A stretch of DNA of 64,000 nt from Bradyrhizobium sp. CCBAU 051011 (GTDB lineage Bacteria; Pseudomonadota; Alphaproteobacteria; Rhizobiales; Xanthobacteraceae), in assembly GCF_009930815.1 (NCBI RefSeq), contig NZ_CP022222.1, forward strand, positions 1,778,501 through 1,842,500, written 5' to 3'. Shown in pieces: positions 25,047-35,700 of the stretch. Position numbers and translations under genes: made by a program. The notes beneath the pieces were generated by a model. It had not been told where the DNA came from, ran no database searches, and saw only the letters and a program-made list of their open reading frames with translations. The stretch's first letter is position 1; every line of letters starts with the position of its first letter.

Positions 25047-26321
25047 TCACGCGAATTTCGGCTGCGCGGCGGCCTGCGCCATCAGCCTTGCGCGTTCCGT
25101 GTTCGGCCAGAGCAACAGCAGGCCAAGCAGGCCCGATGCCGCCATGATCACGGCATTGATGGTGAAGCCGGTCATGTAGCCGTCGAGCGGCACCGCCGCG
25201 TTCTGGATCACCGCGCCCATCACGAACGGAGCGATCATCCCGGCCAGCGTATAGATCGCGCCATAGATCGCGATGACGGCGCCGCGCTGCTGCACCGGCG
25301 TGAATTCGCCGAGCATCGGCGGGCAGACCACATAAATCGAGCCACAGAGCCCGGAACCGATCACGAGAAAGGCGATCTGCCATCCGGCACCGTTGACGTA
25401 TGGCAGCACCGCAAGGATCAGCCCGCCAATGATCAAGGGTACCGAACCGAGCACGCCACGGGCGCCGCGCGTGGTGTAACCGCGCGTCAACATTACTTGC
25501 GAGATCCAGCCCGTCAGCAGCACGATGACCGCGCCGAATACCCAGGGCAAAACCGAAATCCAGCCCGCATCCTTTTGCGAGAAGCCGAGCCCCTTGACGA
25601 TGAATGGCGTGAACCAGGTCAAGCCGAGCGACAGCGCCCAATAGGCGCCGAAGGTGGCAGCGACGCAGCCGATGAAGGTCCGCGACGTCAGAAGCTGCAT
25701 ATAGGGAACGCGCGGATCGGCTGATGCCGTCGTAACGGTCTGAACCAGCGGTCCTTCCTTGCCCATCACCAGCCACGCCGCCACCCACAGCAAGCCGACC
25801 ACGCCAAGCGCGCCGAACGCATAGTGCCAGCTATGATTGACGATGATCCAGTTCAGCGCGGGCACCGCGAGAATCACACCGAACGCCGAGCCCTGCGAGA
25901 GGATGGCGGTTGGTAGCGTCCGCTTCTCGTCGGGAAACCATTTGTAGATCGCATGCGCCGCCACAGCGAATGCCGGACCCTCGCCGGCGCCAAGGATGAT
26001 GCGGCAGATAACGAGCGTCGTGAACCCGACGGTGCCGACCATGGGAAATTGCGATATCGACCAGATGATGGCCATCACAAGCAGCACCCAGCGGGTGTCG
26101 ACGCGGTTGACGATGAAACCGACGACGATGGCCGAGATTGAAAACAGGAAGAAGAACGAGGAGCCAAGGAAACCGAATTGCTCCGGCGACAGTTTCAACT
26201 CGTCCATGATCGGCGCGCCAGCCAGGCCAACCACGATCTTGTCGGCGAAGTTCACCAGCATGAACAGAAACAGCAGGAAGGTGATCTTCCAGGCGCCCTT
26301 GGGCGTCGCTTGCGCGGTCAT
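25047..26321 (-). CDS. MFS transporter, anion:cation symporter type
   Basis: A 424-residue protein with twelve hydrophobic segments. FADKIVVGLAGAPIMDELKLSPEQFGFLGSSFFFLFSISAI and RIILGAGEGPAFAVAAHAIYKWFPDEKR match the ACS subfamily, which takes up organic anions such as hexuronates or aromatic acids. The start at ATG 26321 has GGGGAAA upstream. It converges with the amidohydrolase gene, so a shared substrate is possible but unproven. Confidence 0.85.
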   Translation of the reverse strand: MTAQATPKGAWKITFLLFLFMLVNFADKIVVGLAGAPIMDELKLSPEQFGFLGSSFFFLFSISAIVVGFIVNRVDTRWVLLVMAIIWSISQFPMVGTVGFTTLVICRIILGAGEGPAFAVAAHAIYKWFPDEKRTLPTAILSQGSAFGVILAVPALNWIIVNHSWHYAFGALGVVGLLWVAAWLVMGKEGPLVQTVTTASADPRVPYMQLLTSRTFIGCVAATFGAYWALSLGLTWFTPFIVKGLGFSQKDAGWISVLPWVFGAVIVLLTGWISQVMLTRGYTTRGARGVLGSVPLIIGGLILAVLPYVNGAGWQIAFLVIGSGLCGSIYVVCPPMLGEFTPVQQRGAVIAIYGAIYTLAGMIAPFVMGAVIQNAAVPLDGYMTGFTINAVIMAASGLLGLLLLWPNTERARLMAQAAAQPKFA

Positions 26322-26588
26322 GGCAGGTTTCCCCGTTTTGTCTTTGCTGGCTCTGTGGGATTGGCCGGTTCCAATGCTACAAGGGGGTTCCCGCGCAAGG
26401 CAACCCGGATTTTCACACAAGGCGCCCGCGCCGCAAACTGCTAGCTGAAAGGGCAGGCGCAGGCCACAACTGGATCACGATCACGCGGTAGCGCGATTGA
26501 GGCCGTGATCCGGTGCAACAGCGCTGATATGTTGCAATGCCATCACGTCAGGGGGAGCTTACATGGTCAAATCGGTCCATCTTCGCGC

Positions 26589-27284
26589 ATGACCAACGGC
26601 AGTCCCATCGTGCCCAACGTGACCGGTCATGTTCTTCACGTGACCGGCCTGACCAAGAGCTACCGCGCCGCCGGCGAAGAGGTCGCGGTGTTGCGCGGGG
26701 TGAACCTTATGGTCGCTGCCGGCGAGAGCGTAGCGCTGACAGGGGAATCCGGCAGCGGCAAGAGCACGCTCCTGCACTTGATCGCCGGCCTCGATGCCGC
26801 CGATGGCGGCGAGATCAGGCTGGCCGATGCGTCGGTTTCCGAGCTCAGCGATGCCGGCCGGGCGGAATTGCGCCGCGACCGGCTCGGCCTGGTGTTTCAG
26901 CAATACAACCTGATTCCGAGTCTCACGGTGGAAGACAACCTGGTTTTCCAGTCGCGCATCGCCGGCCGTCATGATGCGGCCTGGCACCACGAACTGGTCG
27001 AGCGGCTCGGGCTCGGCCGTTTCCTGAAACGCTATCCCGAACAATTGTCCGGCGGCCAGCAGCAGCGTGTCGCGATCGGCCGCGCGCTGGCAACAAAGCC
27101 GCTGCTACTGCTCGCGGACGAGCCGACCGGCAATCTCGACGAGGACACCGCGGACGAAGTGCTGGCACTGGCGCGCGATCTGGTGACGCGCAGCGGCTGC
27201 GGGTTTCTGATGGTGACGCACAGCGCACGGCTCGCCGCAACGCTCGACCGGCAGGTCAATCTCCATGCCGGAGTGATCGCGTGA
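26589..27284 (+). CDS. ABC transporter ATPase, LolD/MacB type
   Basis: A 231-residue nucleotide-binding protein with Walker A TGESGSGKSTLL, Q-loop VFQQYNLIPSLTVEDNL (the form found in LolD and FtsE relatives), signature LSGGQQQRVAIGRAL, Walker B LLLADEPTGNLD and switch MVTHS. It pairs with the FtsX-type permease that begins four bases before its stop (GTGA). Such pairs act on lipids, lipoproteins or envelope processes instead of classical import. An in-frame ATG at 26529 is less likely. Confidence 0.85.
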   Translation: MTNGSPIVPNVTGHVLHVTGLTKSYRAAGEEVAVLRGVNLMVAAGESVALTGESGSGKSTLLHLIAGLDAADGGEIRLADASVSELSDAGRAELRRDRLGLVFQQYNLIPSLTVEDNLVFQSRIAGRHDAAWHHELVERLGLGRFLKRYPEQLSGGQQQRVAIGRALATKPLLLLADEPTGNLDEDTADEVLALARDLVTRSGCGFLMVTHSARLAATLDRQVNLHAGVIA

Positions 27285-29743
27285 AACGCGCGCTGTGGAC
27301 GCTGGCCGTGCTGCTGAGCCATTGGCGGCGGCATCCGATGCAACTCGCGACCCTGCTGATCGGGTTGATCTCGGCGACCGCGCTGTGGAGCGGCGTGCAG
27401 GCGCTCAACCAGCAGGCACGCACCTCCTATGACCGTGCCGCCGCCATGTTCGGCGGCACGCGCACCGCCATGCTGGTCGCCCGCAGCGGCGCAGCGCTTC
27501 CGCAACAACTCTTCGTCGATCTGCGCCGCGCCGGCTGGCCGGTTTCGCCGGTGCTGGAGGGCCGCATCCAGATCGAGGGACGGTCGTTCCGTCTGTTGGG
27601 CATCGAGCCGGTGACGCTACCCGGCGAAGTCGGGAACGCGCCGACAATCGGCAAGGCCGGCCTGCAATCCTTCATGACACCGCCGGGCGAAATGCTGGTC
27701 GCGCCGGAAACGCTTGCCGATCTCAAGCTCGCCGAGGGCGCGCGCCCACAAGCCAATGGCGGCGCATCACTGCCGCCGCTTCGCGTGCAGCCGAACCTGG
27801 TGCCCGGCGTGCTGGTCATCGACATCGGCATCGCGCAGAGCATCCTGAAAATGCCGGACCAACTTTCGCGCCTTCTGATCGGCAAGACGACAAGCAGGCA
27901 CGCGCCGCTCGAAAGCGTTGCCGGCGACAAGCTTCGCCTGGTTAAGCCCGATGCCGAGACCGACCTCGAGCGCCTCACCGACAGTTTCCACCTGAACCTG
28001 ACTGCTTTCGGATTGCTGTCGTTCTTTGTCGGCCTGTTCATCGTCAATTCGGCGATCGGTCTCGCCTTCGAGCAGCGCCTTCCGACCTTGCGCACCCTGC
28101 GCGCCTGCGGCGTCTCCGCGCGGATGATGAACGTCGTGCTGGTGATCGAACTGGTGTCGCTGGCGCTGGCTGCGGGGCTGATCGGCCTCGTTTGCGGCTA
28201 CTTCATCGCCGGGGCGCTGCTGCCCGATGTCGCCGCATCGCTGCGCGGGCTCTACGGCGCGCAGATTCCGGGACACCTGACGCTCAAGCCGCAATGGTGG
28301 ATCGCGGGCGTCGCCATCAGTATTCTCGGCGCGCTCGCTGCGGCCGCCGCCAGCCTGACCAAGGCGCTGCGACTGCCGCTACTCGCCACCGCCCAGCCTT
28401 TCGCCTGGCAACAGGCGCAGCGGCGCTGGCTGACTTATCAGAGCGCGCTGGCGCTCGCGGCGTTTGCAGCGGCTGGCTGCTTTTTGTGGTTTGGCGATTC
28501 CCTGATTGCGGGCTTTGCCGTGCTCGCCGCACTGATGCTCGGCGCCGCGCTGATCCTGCCGATGCTTCTGGAGATTGTCCTGTCGCTTGGCCAGCGCTAC
28601 GCGCGGGCCCCGCTCGGCATCTGGTTCTGGGCTGATAGCCGCCAGCAACTGTCCGGCTTGTCGCTCGCCTTGATGGCGCTTTTGCTGGCGCTGTCAGTCA
28701 ATGTCGGCGTCTCCACCATGGTCGAGAGCTTTTCCCGCACCTTCCTGGTTTGGCTCGACGGGCGGCTGGCGGCGGATGTCTATGTCAACGCCGCCAACGA
28801 CGAGCAGGCGCACGAGATCAGGGCGTGGCTGCGCGAGCGTCCCGAGGTCGAGGCGGTGCTGCCCGGCGGCCGCGCCGATACGCAATTGGCCGGCGCGCCG
28901 CTCGAAGTGCTGGGTCTGCCCGATCACGCCACCTATCGCGACAACTGGCCGCTCTTACAATCGGCAGACAATGCCTGGATCAAGCTTCGCCCCGGCGACG
29001 CCGCGCTCGTCAGCGAACAACTGGCGCGGCGGCTTCATCTTTCCGTCGGCGACCGCATCGAGGTGCCCGCGTCAGGCGGCAACTGGACGCTCAACGTGGT
29101 CGGCATCTATGCCGACTACGGCAATCCCAAGGGCCAGATCGCGGTAAACTTCGCTGCGCTGACGCGGCGCTTTCCGGAGATCCCGCTGACGCGGATGGGA
29201 TTGCGGGTTACACCGGCGAAAATCCCGGCGCTGATCTCGGCGCTGCAGGAAAAATTCGCCCTCGACAACCGCAACGTTGCCGATCAGGCAACGATGAAGG
29301 CGGAATCGACACGAATCTTCAACCGCACGTTTGCGGTGACGGCGGCGCTGAACGCCTTCACGCTCGGCGTGGCCGGCGTTGCGCTATTGACGAGCCTGCT
29401 GACGCTGGCCAATTCCCGCCTGCCGCAACTGGCGCCATTATGGGCCATCGGCGTCACCCGTCGGCGGCTCGCGGCGATCGAGCTCCTGAAGACGATGTCG
29501 GTGGCGCTGATCACCACACTCTTCGCGCTTCCTTTGGGTCTGCTGGTCGCGTGGTGCCTGCTCGCGATCGTCAACGTCAAGGCTTTCGGCTGGCGGTTGC
29601 CATTCCATGTCTTTCCGATGCAACTGTTGTGGCTCACCGGCGTTGCGATGGTGGCGGCGCTTGCGGCTTCCGCGCTTCCCGTCATCAGGCTGGCGCGCAT
29701 GCAGCCCGCGAGCCTGATCAGGATTTTTGCCAATGAACGGTAG
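27281..29743 (+). CDS. FtsX-like ABC permease, large single-chain form
   Basis: An 820-residue membrane protein starting at GTG 27281, overlapping the ATPase stop. One N-terminal helix is followed by a large periplasmic domain, three helices of a first FtsX domain (about 240-360), two more hydrophobic helices and a hydrophobic span near 370-480, then a second periplasmic domain and a second FtsX domain (about 670-815). The doubled FtsX unit means one chain can replace the LolC/LolE pair. With the following gene it resembles the AttEFGH system of Agrobacterium. Confidence 0.8.
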   Translation: MKRALWTLAVLLSHWRRHPMQLATLLIGLISATALWSGVQALNQQARTSYDRAAAMFGGTRTAMLVARSGAALPQQLFVDLRRAGWPVSPVLEGRIQIEGRSFRLLGIEPVTLPGEVGNAPTIGKAGLQSFMTPPGEMLVAPETLADLKLAEGARPQANGGASLPPLRVQPNLVPGVLVIDIGIAQSILKMPDQLSRLLIGKTTSRHAPLESVAGDKLRLVKPDAETDLERLTDSFHLNLTAFGLLSFFVGLFIVNSAIGLAFEQRLPTLRTLRACGVSARMMNVVLVIELVSLALAAGLIGLVCGYFIAGALLPDVAASLRGLYGAQIPGHLTLKPQWWIAGVAISILGALAAAAASLTKALRLPLLATAQPFAWQQAQRRWLTYQSALALAAFAAAGCFLWFGDSLIAGFAVLAALMLGAALILPMLLEIVLSLGQRYARAPLGIWFWADSRQQLSGLSLALMALLLALSVNVGVSTMVESFSRTFLVWLDGRLAADVYVNAANDEQAHEIRAWLRERPEVEAVLPGGRADTQLAGAPLEVLGLPDHATYRDNWPLLQSADNAWIKLRPGDAALVSEQLARRLHLSVGDRIEVPASGGNWTLNVVGIYADYGNPKGQIAVNFAALTRRFPEIPLTRMGLRVTPAKIPALISALQEKFALDNRNVADQATMKAESTRIFNRTFAVTAALNAFTLGVAGVALLTSLLTLANSRLPQLAPLWAIGVTRRRLAAIELLKTMSVALITTLFALPLGLLVAWCLLAIVNVKAFGWRLPFHVFPMQLLWLTGVAMVAALAASALPVIRLARMQPASLIRIFANER

Positions 29744-30818
29744 CGGCCCGATCACCCGCCGCGGCTTCATCGGCGGCGCGCTCCTTGCCGGGCTGGGCGG
29801 CAGCGCGTTCGCACAGGGCTTTGCGGGTTTGAGCGAAAGCGCGGATGGATTTGCGCCTGTTGTCCCCGACAGGACATTCGCATTTCCCGCCGACCACGGA
29901 CCGCATCCACAATTCCGCATCGAGTGGTGGTATGTGACGGCCAATCTCACGGATGCGCGCGGAACGGCCTACGGCGCACAGTGGACGCTATTTCGCCAGG
30001 CGATCGCAGCAGGCGACCCGCAGGAAGGCTGGGCCAACCAGCAGATCTGGATGGGCCATGCCGCCGTCACGCGCGACGATACCCATCGCTTCAGCCAGAC
30101 GTTTGCGCGCGGCGGCGTCGGCCAGGCTGGCGTCGAGGCGGCGCCGTTTCACGCCTGGATCGACGCCTGGGAGATGCGCGCCCTCGATTCCGTCAACGAC
30201 GACAATATCGCACCGTGTGCGCTGAAAGCATCGGGCGCCGATTTCAGCTACGCGCTGCGCCTCGATGCGGAGCGGCCGCTGACGCTGCAGGGCGACGGCG
30301 GCTACAGCCGCAAATCACTGCGCGAACAGGCGTCTTATTATTACAGCCAGCCGCATTATACGGCGGCGGGCATTCTCACCATTGACGACAAGCCCATCGA
30401 CGTTACCGGCATGGCCTGGCTCGATCGCGAATGGAGCAGTCAGCCGCTGGCCGCGGACCAGAGCGGATGGGACTGGCTCTCGCTGCATTTCAATTCGGGC
30501 GACAAATTGATGCTGTACCGGATGCGCCAGAACGACGGCCAGCATTACGGCTCCGGCAAGTGGATCGCGCCCGACAACACGGTCGAGACCCTGGGCTCCG
30601 ACGACATCGTCATGACGCCGCTGACCGTCACCAAGATCGAAGGACGAAAGATCCCGACTGCCTGGCGCATTGCGGTCGCAAAAATGGCACTGGCGATCGA
30701 ATGCCGGCCGCTCAATCCCAGGAGCTGGATGGGCACGAGCTTTCCCTATTGGGAAGGCCCGATTCGCTTTGAAGGCAGCCACACGGGAGTGGGCTATCTG
30801 GAAATGACGGGCTATTAA
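29733..30818 (+). CDS. AttH/CrtC-like lipocalin-domain protein with Tat signal
   Basis: A 361-residue protein. Its N terminus has a twin-arginine signal (ITRRGFIGGALLAGLGGSAFAQG). The mature part carries RIEWWYVTANL and the double lipocalin-like pattern of the AttH/hydroxyneurosporene-synthase superfamily, including MAWLDREWSSQPL and SGWDWLSLHF. The start lies inside the permease 3' end (11-base overlap). AttH-like proteins are usually linked to FtsX-type ABC transporters; the reaction, if any, is unknown. CrtC members hydrate carotenoids, but no carotenoid genes are nearby. Confidence 0.75.
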   Translation: MNGSGPITRRGFIGGALLAGLGGSAFAQGFAGLSESADGFAPVVPDRTFAFPADHGPHPQFRIEWWYVTANLTDARGTAYGAQWTLFRQAIAAGDPQEGWANQQIWMGHAAVTRDDTHRFSQTFARGGVGQAGVEAAPFHAWIDAWEMRALDSVNDDNIAPCALKASGADFSYALRLDAERPLTLQGDGGYSRKSLREQASYYYSQPHYTAAGILTIDDKPIDVTGMAWLDREWSSQPLAADQSGWDWLSLHFNSGDKLMLYRMRQNDGQHYGSGKWIAPDNTVETLGSDDIVMTPLTVTKIEGRKIPTAWRIAVAKMALAIECRPLNPRSWMGTSFPYWEGPIRFEGSHTGVGYLEMTGY

Positions 30819-30849
30819 GCCCGCGCACGAAACAGGGGGAAACTTGGTG

Positions 30850-31248
30850 ATGTATCATCTCACCGCGCTCGTCACCTTGCTGGCGATCCTGGTCTATTTC
30901 TACTCGTCAGTTCTGGTGTCGCGGGCGCGCGGCACGTTCGGCGTCAAGCTGCCGGCAATTTCGGGCAATCCGGATTTCGAGCGCGTGTTTCGCGCGCAGA
31001 TGAATACGCTGGAATGGCTGCCGATCTTCCTGCCGTCGCTGTGGCTGTTCGCGATCTATGTCAGCGACGGCATTGCCGCCGCGATCGGGTTGGTGTGGGT
31101 GATCGGCCGCATTCTCTACGTGCTCGGCTACGCCAGGGCGGTCAAGGACCGCAGCCTGGGTTTTGCAATCCAGGCGCTGGCGACGATTGCGCTGTGGGTG
31201 GGCGCGCTCGGCACCATCGTGTGGCGGATTGTTCAGCAAGCCTTGTAG
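30850..31248 (+). CDS. MAPEG-family membrane protein
   Basis: A 132-residue protein with four hydrophobic helices. The VFRAQMNTLEWLPIFLPSLWLFA segment carries the Glu/Asn and Pro pattern of the MAPEG family (microsomal glutathione transferase-like). GRILYVLGYA contains the Arg/Tyr region that binds glutathione in active members. The start may be ATG 30850 or GTG 30847, behind AGGGGGA. It is probably a membrane detoxification enzyme; catalysis is not certain. Confidence 0.75.
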   Translation: MYHLTALVTLLAILVYFYSSVLVSRARGTFGVKLPAISGNPDFERVFRAQMNTLEWLPIFLPSLWLFAIYVSDGIAAAIGLVWVIGRILYVLGYARAVKDRSLGFAIQALATIALWVGALGTIVWRIVQQAL

Positions 31249-31336
31249 GGTGGGCAGAGGAGCGAAGCGACGTGCCCACCATCCATCAGCGAACGAGCTG
31301 CGAGATGGTGGGCACGCTTCGCTTTGCCCACCCTAC
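31245..31336. repeat. GTAGGGTGGGCA palindromic repeat, copy 2
   Basis: The most symmetrical copy of the family. The left arm starts in the MAPEG stop codon (GTAGGGTGGGCAGAGGAGCGAAGCG...GTGCCCACCAT) and the right arm ends CTTTGCCCACCCTAC. It lies between convergent genes. Confidence 0.9.
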
Positions 31337-31341
31337 GGCTT

Positions 31342-32535
31342 TTACTTCACCAGCGGGCAGCCCGAATCCTTGGCCGCGGGAAACGCCTTGTCGCCGGGCA
31401 CGACGGCGAGCTGCTTGTAGTAATCCCACGGCTTCTTCGACTCCGACGGCTTCTTGACCTCGAACAGATAGAGGTCGTGCACCATGCGGCCGTTTTCGAG
31501 CACCTTGCCGCCTTGCGCGAAGTCGTCGTCCACCGGAAGCTCTTTCAGCTTTTTGGCGACCGCCTCGGTGTCCTTGGTGCCGGCGGCCTTCACCGCCTTC
31601 AGATATTGCAGCGTCGCCGAATAGGTGCCGGCCTGGATCATGTTCGGCATCCGGCCGGTGCGCTTGAAGAAGCGTTCGGCGAGGTTGCGGCTCTTGGGAT
31701 CGCGGTCCCAGTAATAGCCTTCCGTCAGCACCAGACCTTGCGCAGCGTTGAGTCCGAGGCCGTGCACTTCGGCCAGCGTCAGCAACAGGCCGGCCAGCTT
31801 CTGGCCGCTCTTGACGATGCCGAATTCGGCGGCCTGCTTGATCGAATTTGTCGTGTCGAGGCCGGCATTAGCGAGGCCGATGATCTTGGCCTTCGAGCTC
31901 TGCGCCTGCAGAAGGAACGAGGAGAAATCCGACGAGTTCAGGGGAATGCGGACCGCGCCCAGCACCTTGCCGCCCTTCGCCTTGACGAAATCGCCGGTGT
32001 CTTTTTCCAGCGCATGGCCGAAGGCGTAGTCGGCGGTCATGAAGAACCAGCTATCGCCGCCGGATTCCACAAGCGCGCCGCCGGTGCCATAGGCGAGCGC
32101 GTGGGTATCGTAGGCCCAGTGAAAGCCGTAGGGCTGGCAGGCATCGCCGGTGAGGCGCGAGGTCGCTGCGCCCACGACGATGTCGATCTTCTTCATCTGC
32201 TTGGAAAGCTCGTGAATCGCGAGCGCGACCGAGGAGGTCGTCAGCTCCGTGATCATGTCGACGCCTTCGACCTCATACCAGCGCCGCGCGATCGCGGTGG
32301 CGAGATCCGCTTTGTTCTGGTGATCGGCGGAGATGATTTCGATCTTGTGCCCGAGCACCTCGCCGCCAAAATCCTCGATCGCCATCTTGGCGGCCTCGAA
32401 CGACCACTTGCCGCCATAATCGGCGTAGACGCCGGATTGGTCATTAAGAATACCGATCTTGACGCCCTGCGCCGATGCCGGCGCGGCGAGCAAGAGACCA
32501 CCCAGCGCAACGGCGGCCAACAATCCCGACTTCAT
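31342..32535 (-). CDS. Liv-type branched-chain amino acid/amide ABC substrate-binding protein
   Basis: A 397-residue periplasmic protein. The signal peptide ends at APASAQ, and then VKIGILNDQSGVYADYGG starts a type I periplasmic-binding fold (Peripla_BP_6). This family delivers amino acids, amides, urea or aromatic acids to LivHMGF-type importers. No permease or ATPase genes lie nearby, so it must use a transporter encoded elsewhere. ATG 32535 has GGGAGAA upstream; the longer frame lacks a leader. Confidence 0.87.
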   Translation of the reverse strand: MKSGLLAAVALGGLLLAAPASAQGVKIGILNDQSGVYADYGGKWSFEAAKMAIEDFGGEVLGHKIEIISADHQNKADLATAIARRWYEVEGVDMITELTTSSVALAIHELSKQMKKIDIVVGAATSRLTGDACQPYGFHWAYDTHALAYGTGGALVESGGDSWFFMTADYAFGHALEKDTGDFVKAKGGKVLGAVRIPLNSSDFSSFLLQAQSSKAKIIGLANAGLDTTNSIKQAAEFGIVKSGQKLAGLLLTLAEVHGLGLNAAQGLVLTEGYYWDRDPKSRNLAERFFKRTGRMPNMIQAGTYSATLQYLKAVKAAGTKDTEAVAKKLKELPVDDDFAQGGKVLENGRMVHDLYLFEVKKPSESKKPWDYYKQLAVVPGDKAFPAAKDSGCPLVK

Positions 32536-32662
32536 TTTTTTCTCCCGGAATTTTTGGTCAGGGGAACCTGGCGACATTATTCAATAACCCCGCAAGTGCC
32601 CATCCATTTCGGATAGACCAAAAGTAGCGGGAACTTTGAAGTGGGGCACGTCAAAACCTGCC

Positions 32663-32704
32663 CGTCATTCCGGGGCGCACGGAACGCGAGCCCGAAAATG
32701 ACGA
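32663..32704. repeat. CGTCATTCCGGGGCGC repeat, degraded copy
   Basis: The left arm CGTCATTCCGGGGCGC is intact; the right arm is reduced to AAATGACG. The fuller copies are at 51355, 53274 and 55203. Confidence 0.65.
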
Positions 32705-32712
32705 CGGTGAAT

Positions 32713-35700
32713 TCACACCGCAACCGGCTTCTTGCCCTTCCCGTCCGCGAGATTGCGCACGATGACGTAGAAGATCGGCGTGAAGATCAGGCCGAACAGC
32801 GTCACGCCGAGCATGCCGAAGAAAACCGCGACGCCCACCGCCTGACGCATCTCGGAGCCGGAGCCCGACGAGATCACCAGCGGCAGCACGCCGAGGATGA
32901 AGGCGAACGACGTCATCAGGATCGGCCGCAAGCGCAGCCGGCAGGCTTCGATGACAGCCTCCAACCGCGCCTTGCCCTCGAGCTCGATATCGCGCGCGAA
33001 CTCGACGATCAGAATAGCATTCTTGGCCGCCAACCCCACCAACACCACGAATCCGATCTGGGTCAGGATGTTGACGTCCTGTCCCATGATCCGCACGCCA
33101 ATGGTAGCGGCAAGCAGGCACATCGGCACGATCAGGATGACCGCGAACGGCAGGCTCCAGCTGCCATATTGCGCCGCCAGCACCAGATAGACGAACAGCA
33201 CGCAGATCGGAAACACGAGGAGGCCAGCTTGGCCGCCGGTCACCTGCTGATAGGACAAATCTGTCCATTCAAAGCCGAAGCCGGTCGGCAGCGTCTGCTC
33301 GGCAAGCTTCTTCATGGTGTCGATGGCAGTCGCCGAGCTGGTGCCCGGCAGCGTGTCGCCCTGCAGCTCGGAAGCTGGATAGAGATTGTAGCGTGCGACG
33401 CGGTCGGGGCCGGAGATATCCTTGAAGTCCACGAGGCTGCCGAGCATCACCATGTCGCCGGCAGCGTTGCGGGTGCGCAGGCGTGAGAGATCGGCGCTCT
33501 CTTTCCGGAACGGCAGATCGGCCTGTGCCGTGACGCGATAGGTGCGCCCGAACAGGTTGAAGTCGTTGACATAAGTCGATCCGAAATAGGTCTGGATCGC
33601 CTCATTGATGTTCGCGATTGGCACGCCGAGCTTCTGCGCCTTCACGCGGTCGATATCGACGAACAATTGCGGCGTGTTGGCGGTAAACGGCGAGAACACC
33701 TGGGTCAGCCCCTGTGCCTTGCGGGCAGCGCCGACCAGTTCGTCGGTCGCAGCCGCCAGCAGTTCAGGGCCGCGCACCTGGCGATCCTGGATACGCATGG
33801 CGAAGCCGCCGCCGGTACCGATGCCGGGCACCGCCGGCGGCGGAATGACGACGATGAACGCGCCCTGGATGCTCGCAAGCCGCTTGCGCAGCTCACCGGC
33901 AATTGCGTCGGCGGACAGTCCCTTCTTGTGGCGAACCTCCGGATCTTCGAACACGGGGAATAGCGCCGCGGCGTTGCTCGCTTGCGTGCGGGTTGCGCCC
34001 GAGAAGCCCGCAAACGCCGCGACCCGGATGATGCCGGGCGTATCGAGCGCTCTTTTCTCGATCTCCCTGACGACCTCGGTCGTCCGCGCCAAAGAGGCCG
34101 CGCCCGGAAGCTGCACGGAGACGATGACGTAGCCGCGATCCTGCGGCGGAATGAAACCCTGCGGTGTGGTGACGAGCAACCATCCGGCGCCGCCGATCAG
34201 CGCCACATAGACCAATAGCATCACCACCGAATGCCGGATCACGAAATCGGCGGCGCGGGCGTAGCCATGCGAGAGCCGGTCGAAGCCGCGATTGAACGCG
34301 CCGGCAAACGCGTTCCAGCCGCGGGCGATGAAATTCCAGCGCGCCGGCGGCCGCTTGTCCGCATGCGGCTTCAGGATCTGCGAGGCCAACGCGGGCGACA
34401 GCGTCAACGAACAGAAACATGAAATCGCGGTCGCCACCGCAATGGTGACGGCGAATTGCTGGAAGAATTGCCCTGATATGCCGCCGAGAAACGCCGTCGG
34501 CACGAACACCGCGCACAGCACCAGCGCGATCGAAACCAGCGCGCTGCCGACCTCTTCCATGGTACGGAGCGCCGCATCGCGGCGGCTCATGCCGTGCTCG
34601 AGATGGCGCTCGACGTTTTCGACTACCACGATCGCGTCATCGACCACGATGCCGACCGCAAGCACCAAACCGAACAGGGTCAAATTGTTGATCGAGAAGC
34701 CCAGCGCAGCCATCACCGCAAAGGTGCCGACCAGCGATACCGGAATCGCGATGATAGGAATGATGGCCGGTCGCCAGCCCTGTAGGAACACGACCACCAC
34801 GAGCACGACCAGCGCCATCGCTTCGTAGATCGTCTTGATCAGCTCGCTGACGGACTGCGCAATGAATTCGGTCGGGTTGTAACCGATATTGTAGTCGAGC
34901 CCCTGTGGAAAGCTGGCTTTCAGCTTTTCCATCGTGTCCGAAATGCCCTTGGCGGTTGCCAGCGCGTTGGAGCCCGGCCGCTGGGTCACCAGCATGGCGA
35001 CGGCGGATTTCCGCAGCATGAAGCTGTTGGTCGCATAGGCGAGCGCACCGAGCTCGATCCGCGCGACATCGCGCAGCCGCACGATACGCCCGTCGGCACC
35101 GGCCTTGACCACGATCTCCTCGAACTGTTTGGGATCCTTCAATCGGCCGGTGAAGGTAAGATTCGGCGAAAAGGCGCGGTCGGCAATCGGCGGTTCGGCG
35201 ATCTGGCCGCCCGCGATCTGCACGTTCTGCGACCGGATCGCCGCAACTATTTCGCCCGCTGTCAGACCCAGCGTGGAGACCTTGTCGGGATCGAGCCACA
35301 GCCGCATCGAATAGTCGCGCGCGCCGAAGATCTGGATGTCGCCGACGCCGTCGAGCCGGTCCAGCTGGTCGCGGACTCGCAGCAGCGCGTAGTTACTGAT
35401 GTAGAGCTGGTCGAACGTGTCGTCCGGCGACAGCATGAACACGACCATCAGGATGTCGGGGCTGTTCTTGCGGGTGACGACGCCGCCGCGCTGCACTTCT
35501 TCGGGCAGCCGCGGCTGCGCAATCGCGACGCGGTTCTGCACCAGCACCTGCGCCTTGTCGAGATCGGTCCCGAGCTTGAACGTAACTGTTATCGTCAACT
35601 GTCCGTTCGAGGTCGCCTGGCTGTAGAGATACAGCATGTCCTCGACGCCGTTGATTTCCTGCTCGATCGGGGCGGCGACGGTGTCAGACACGGTTTGCGC

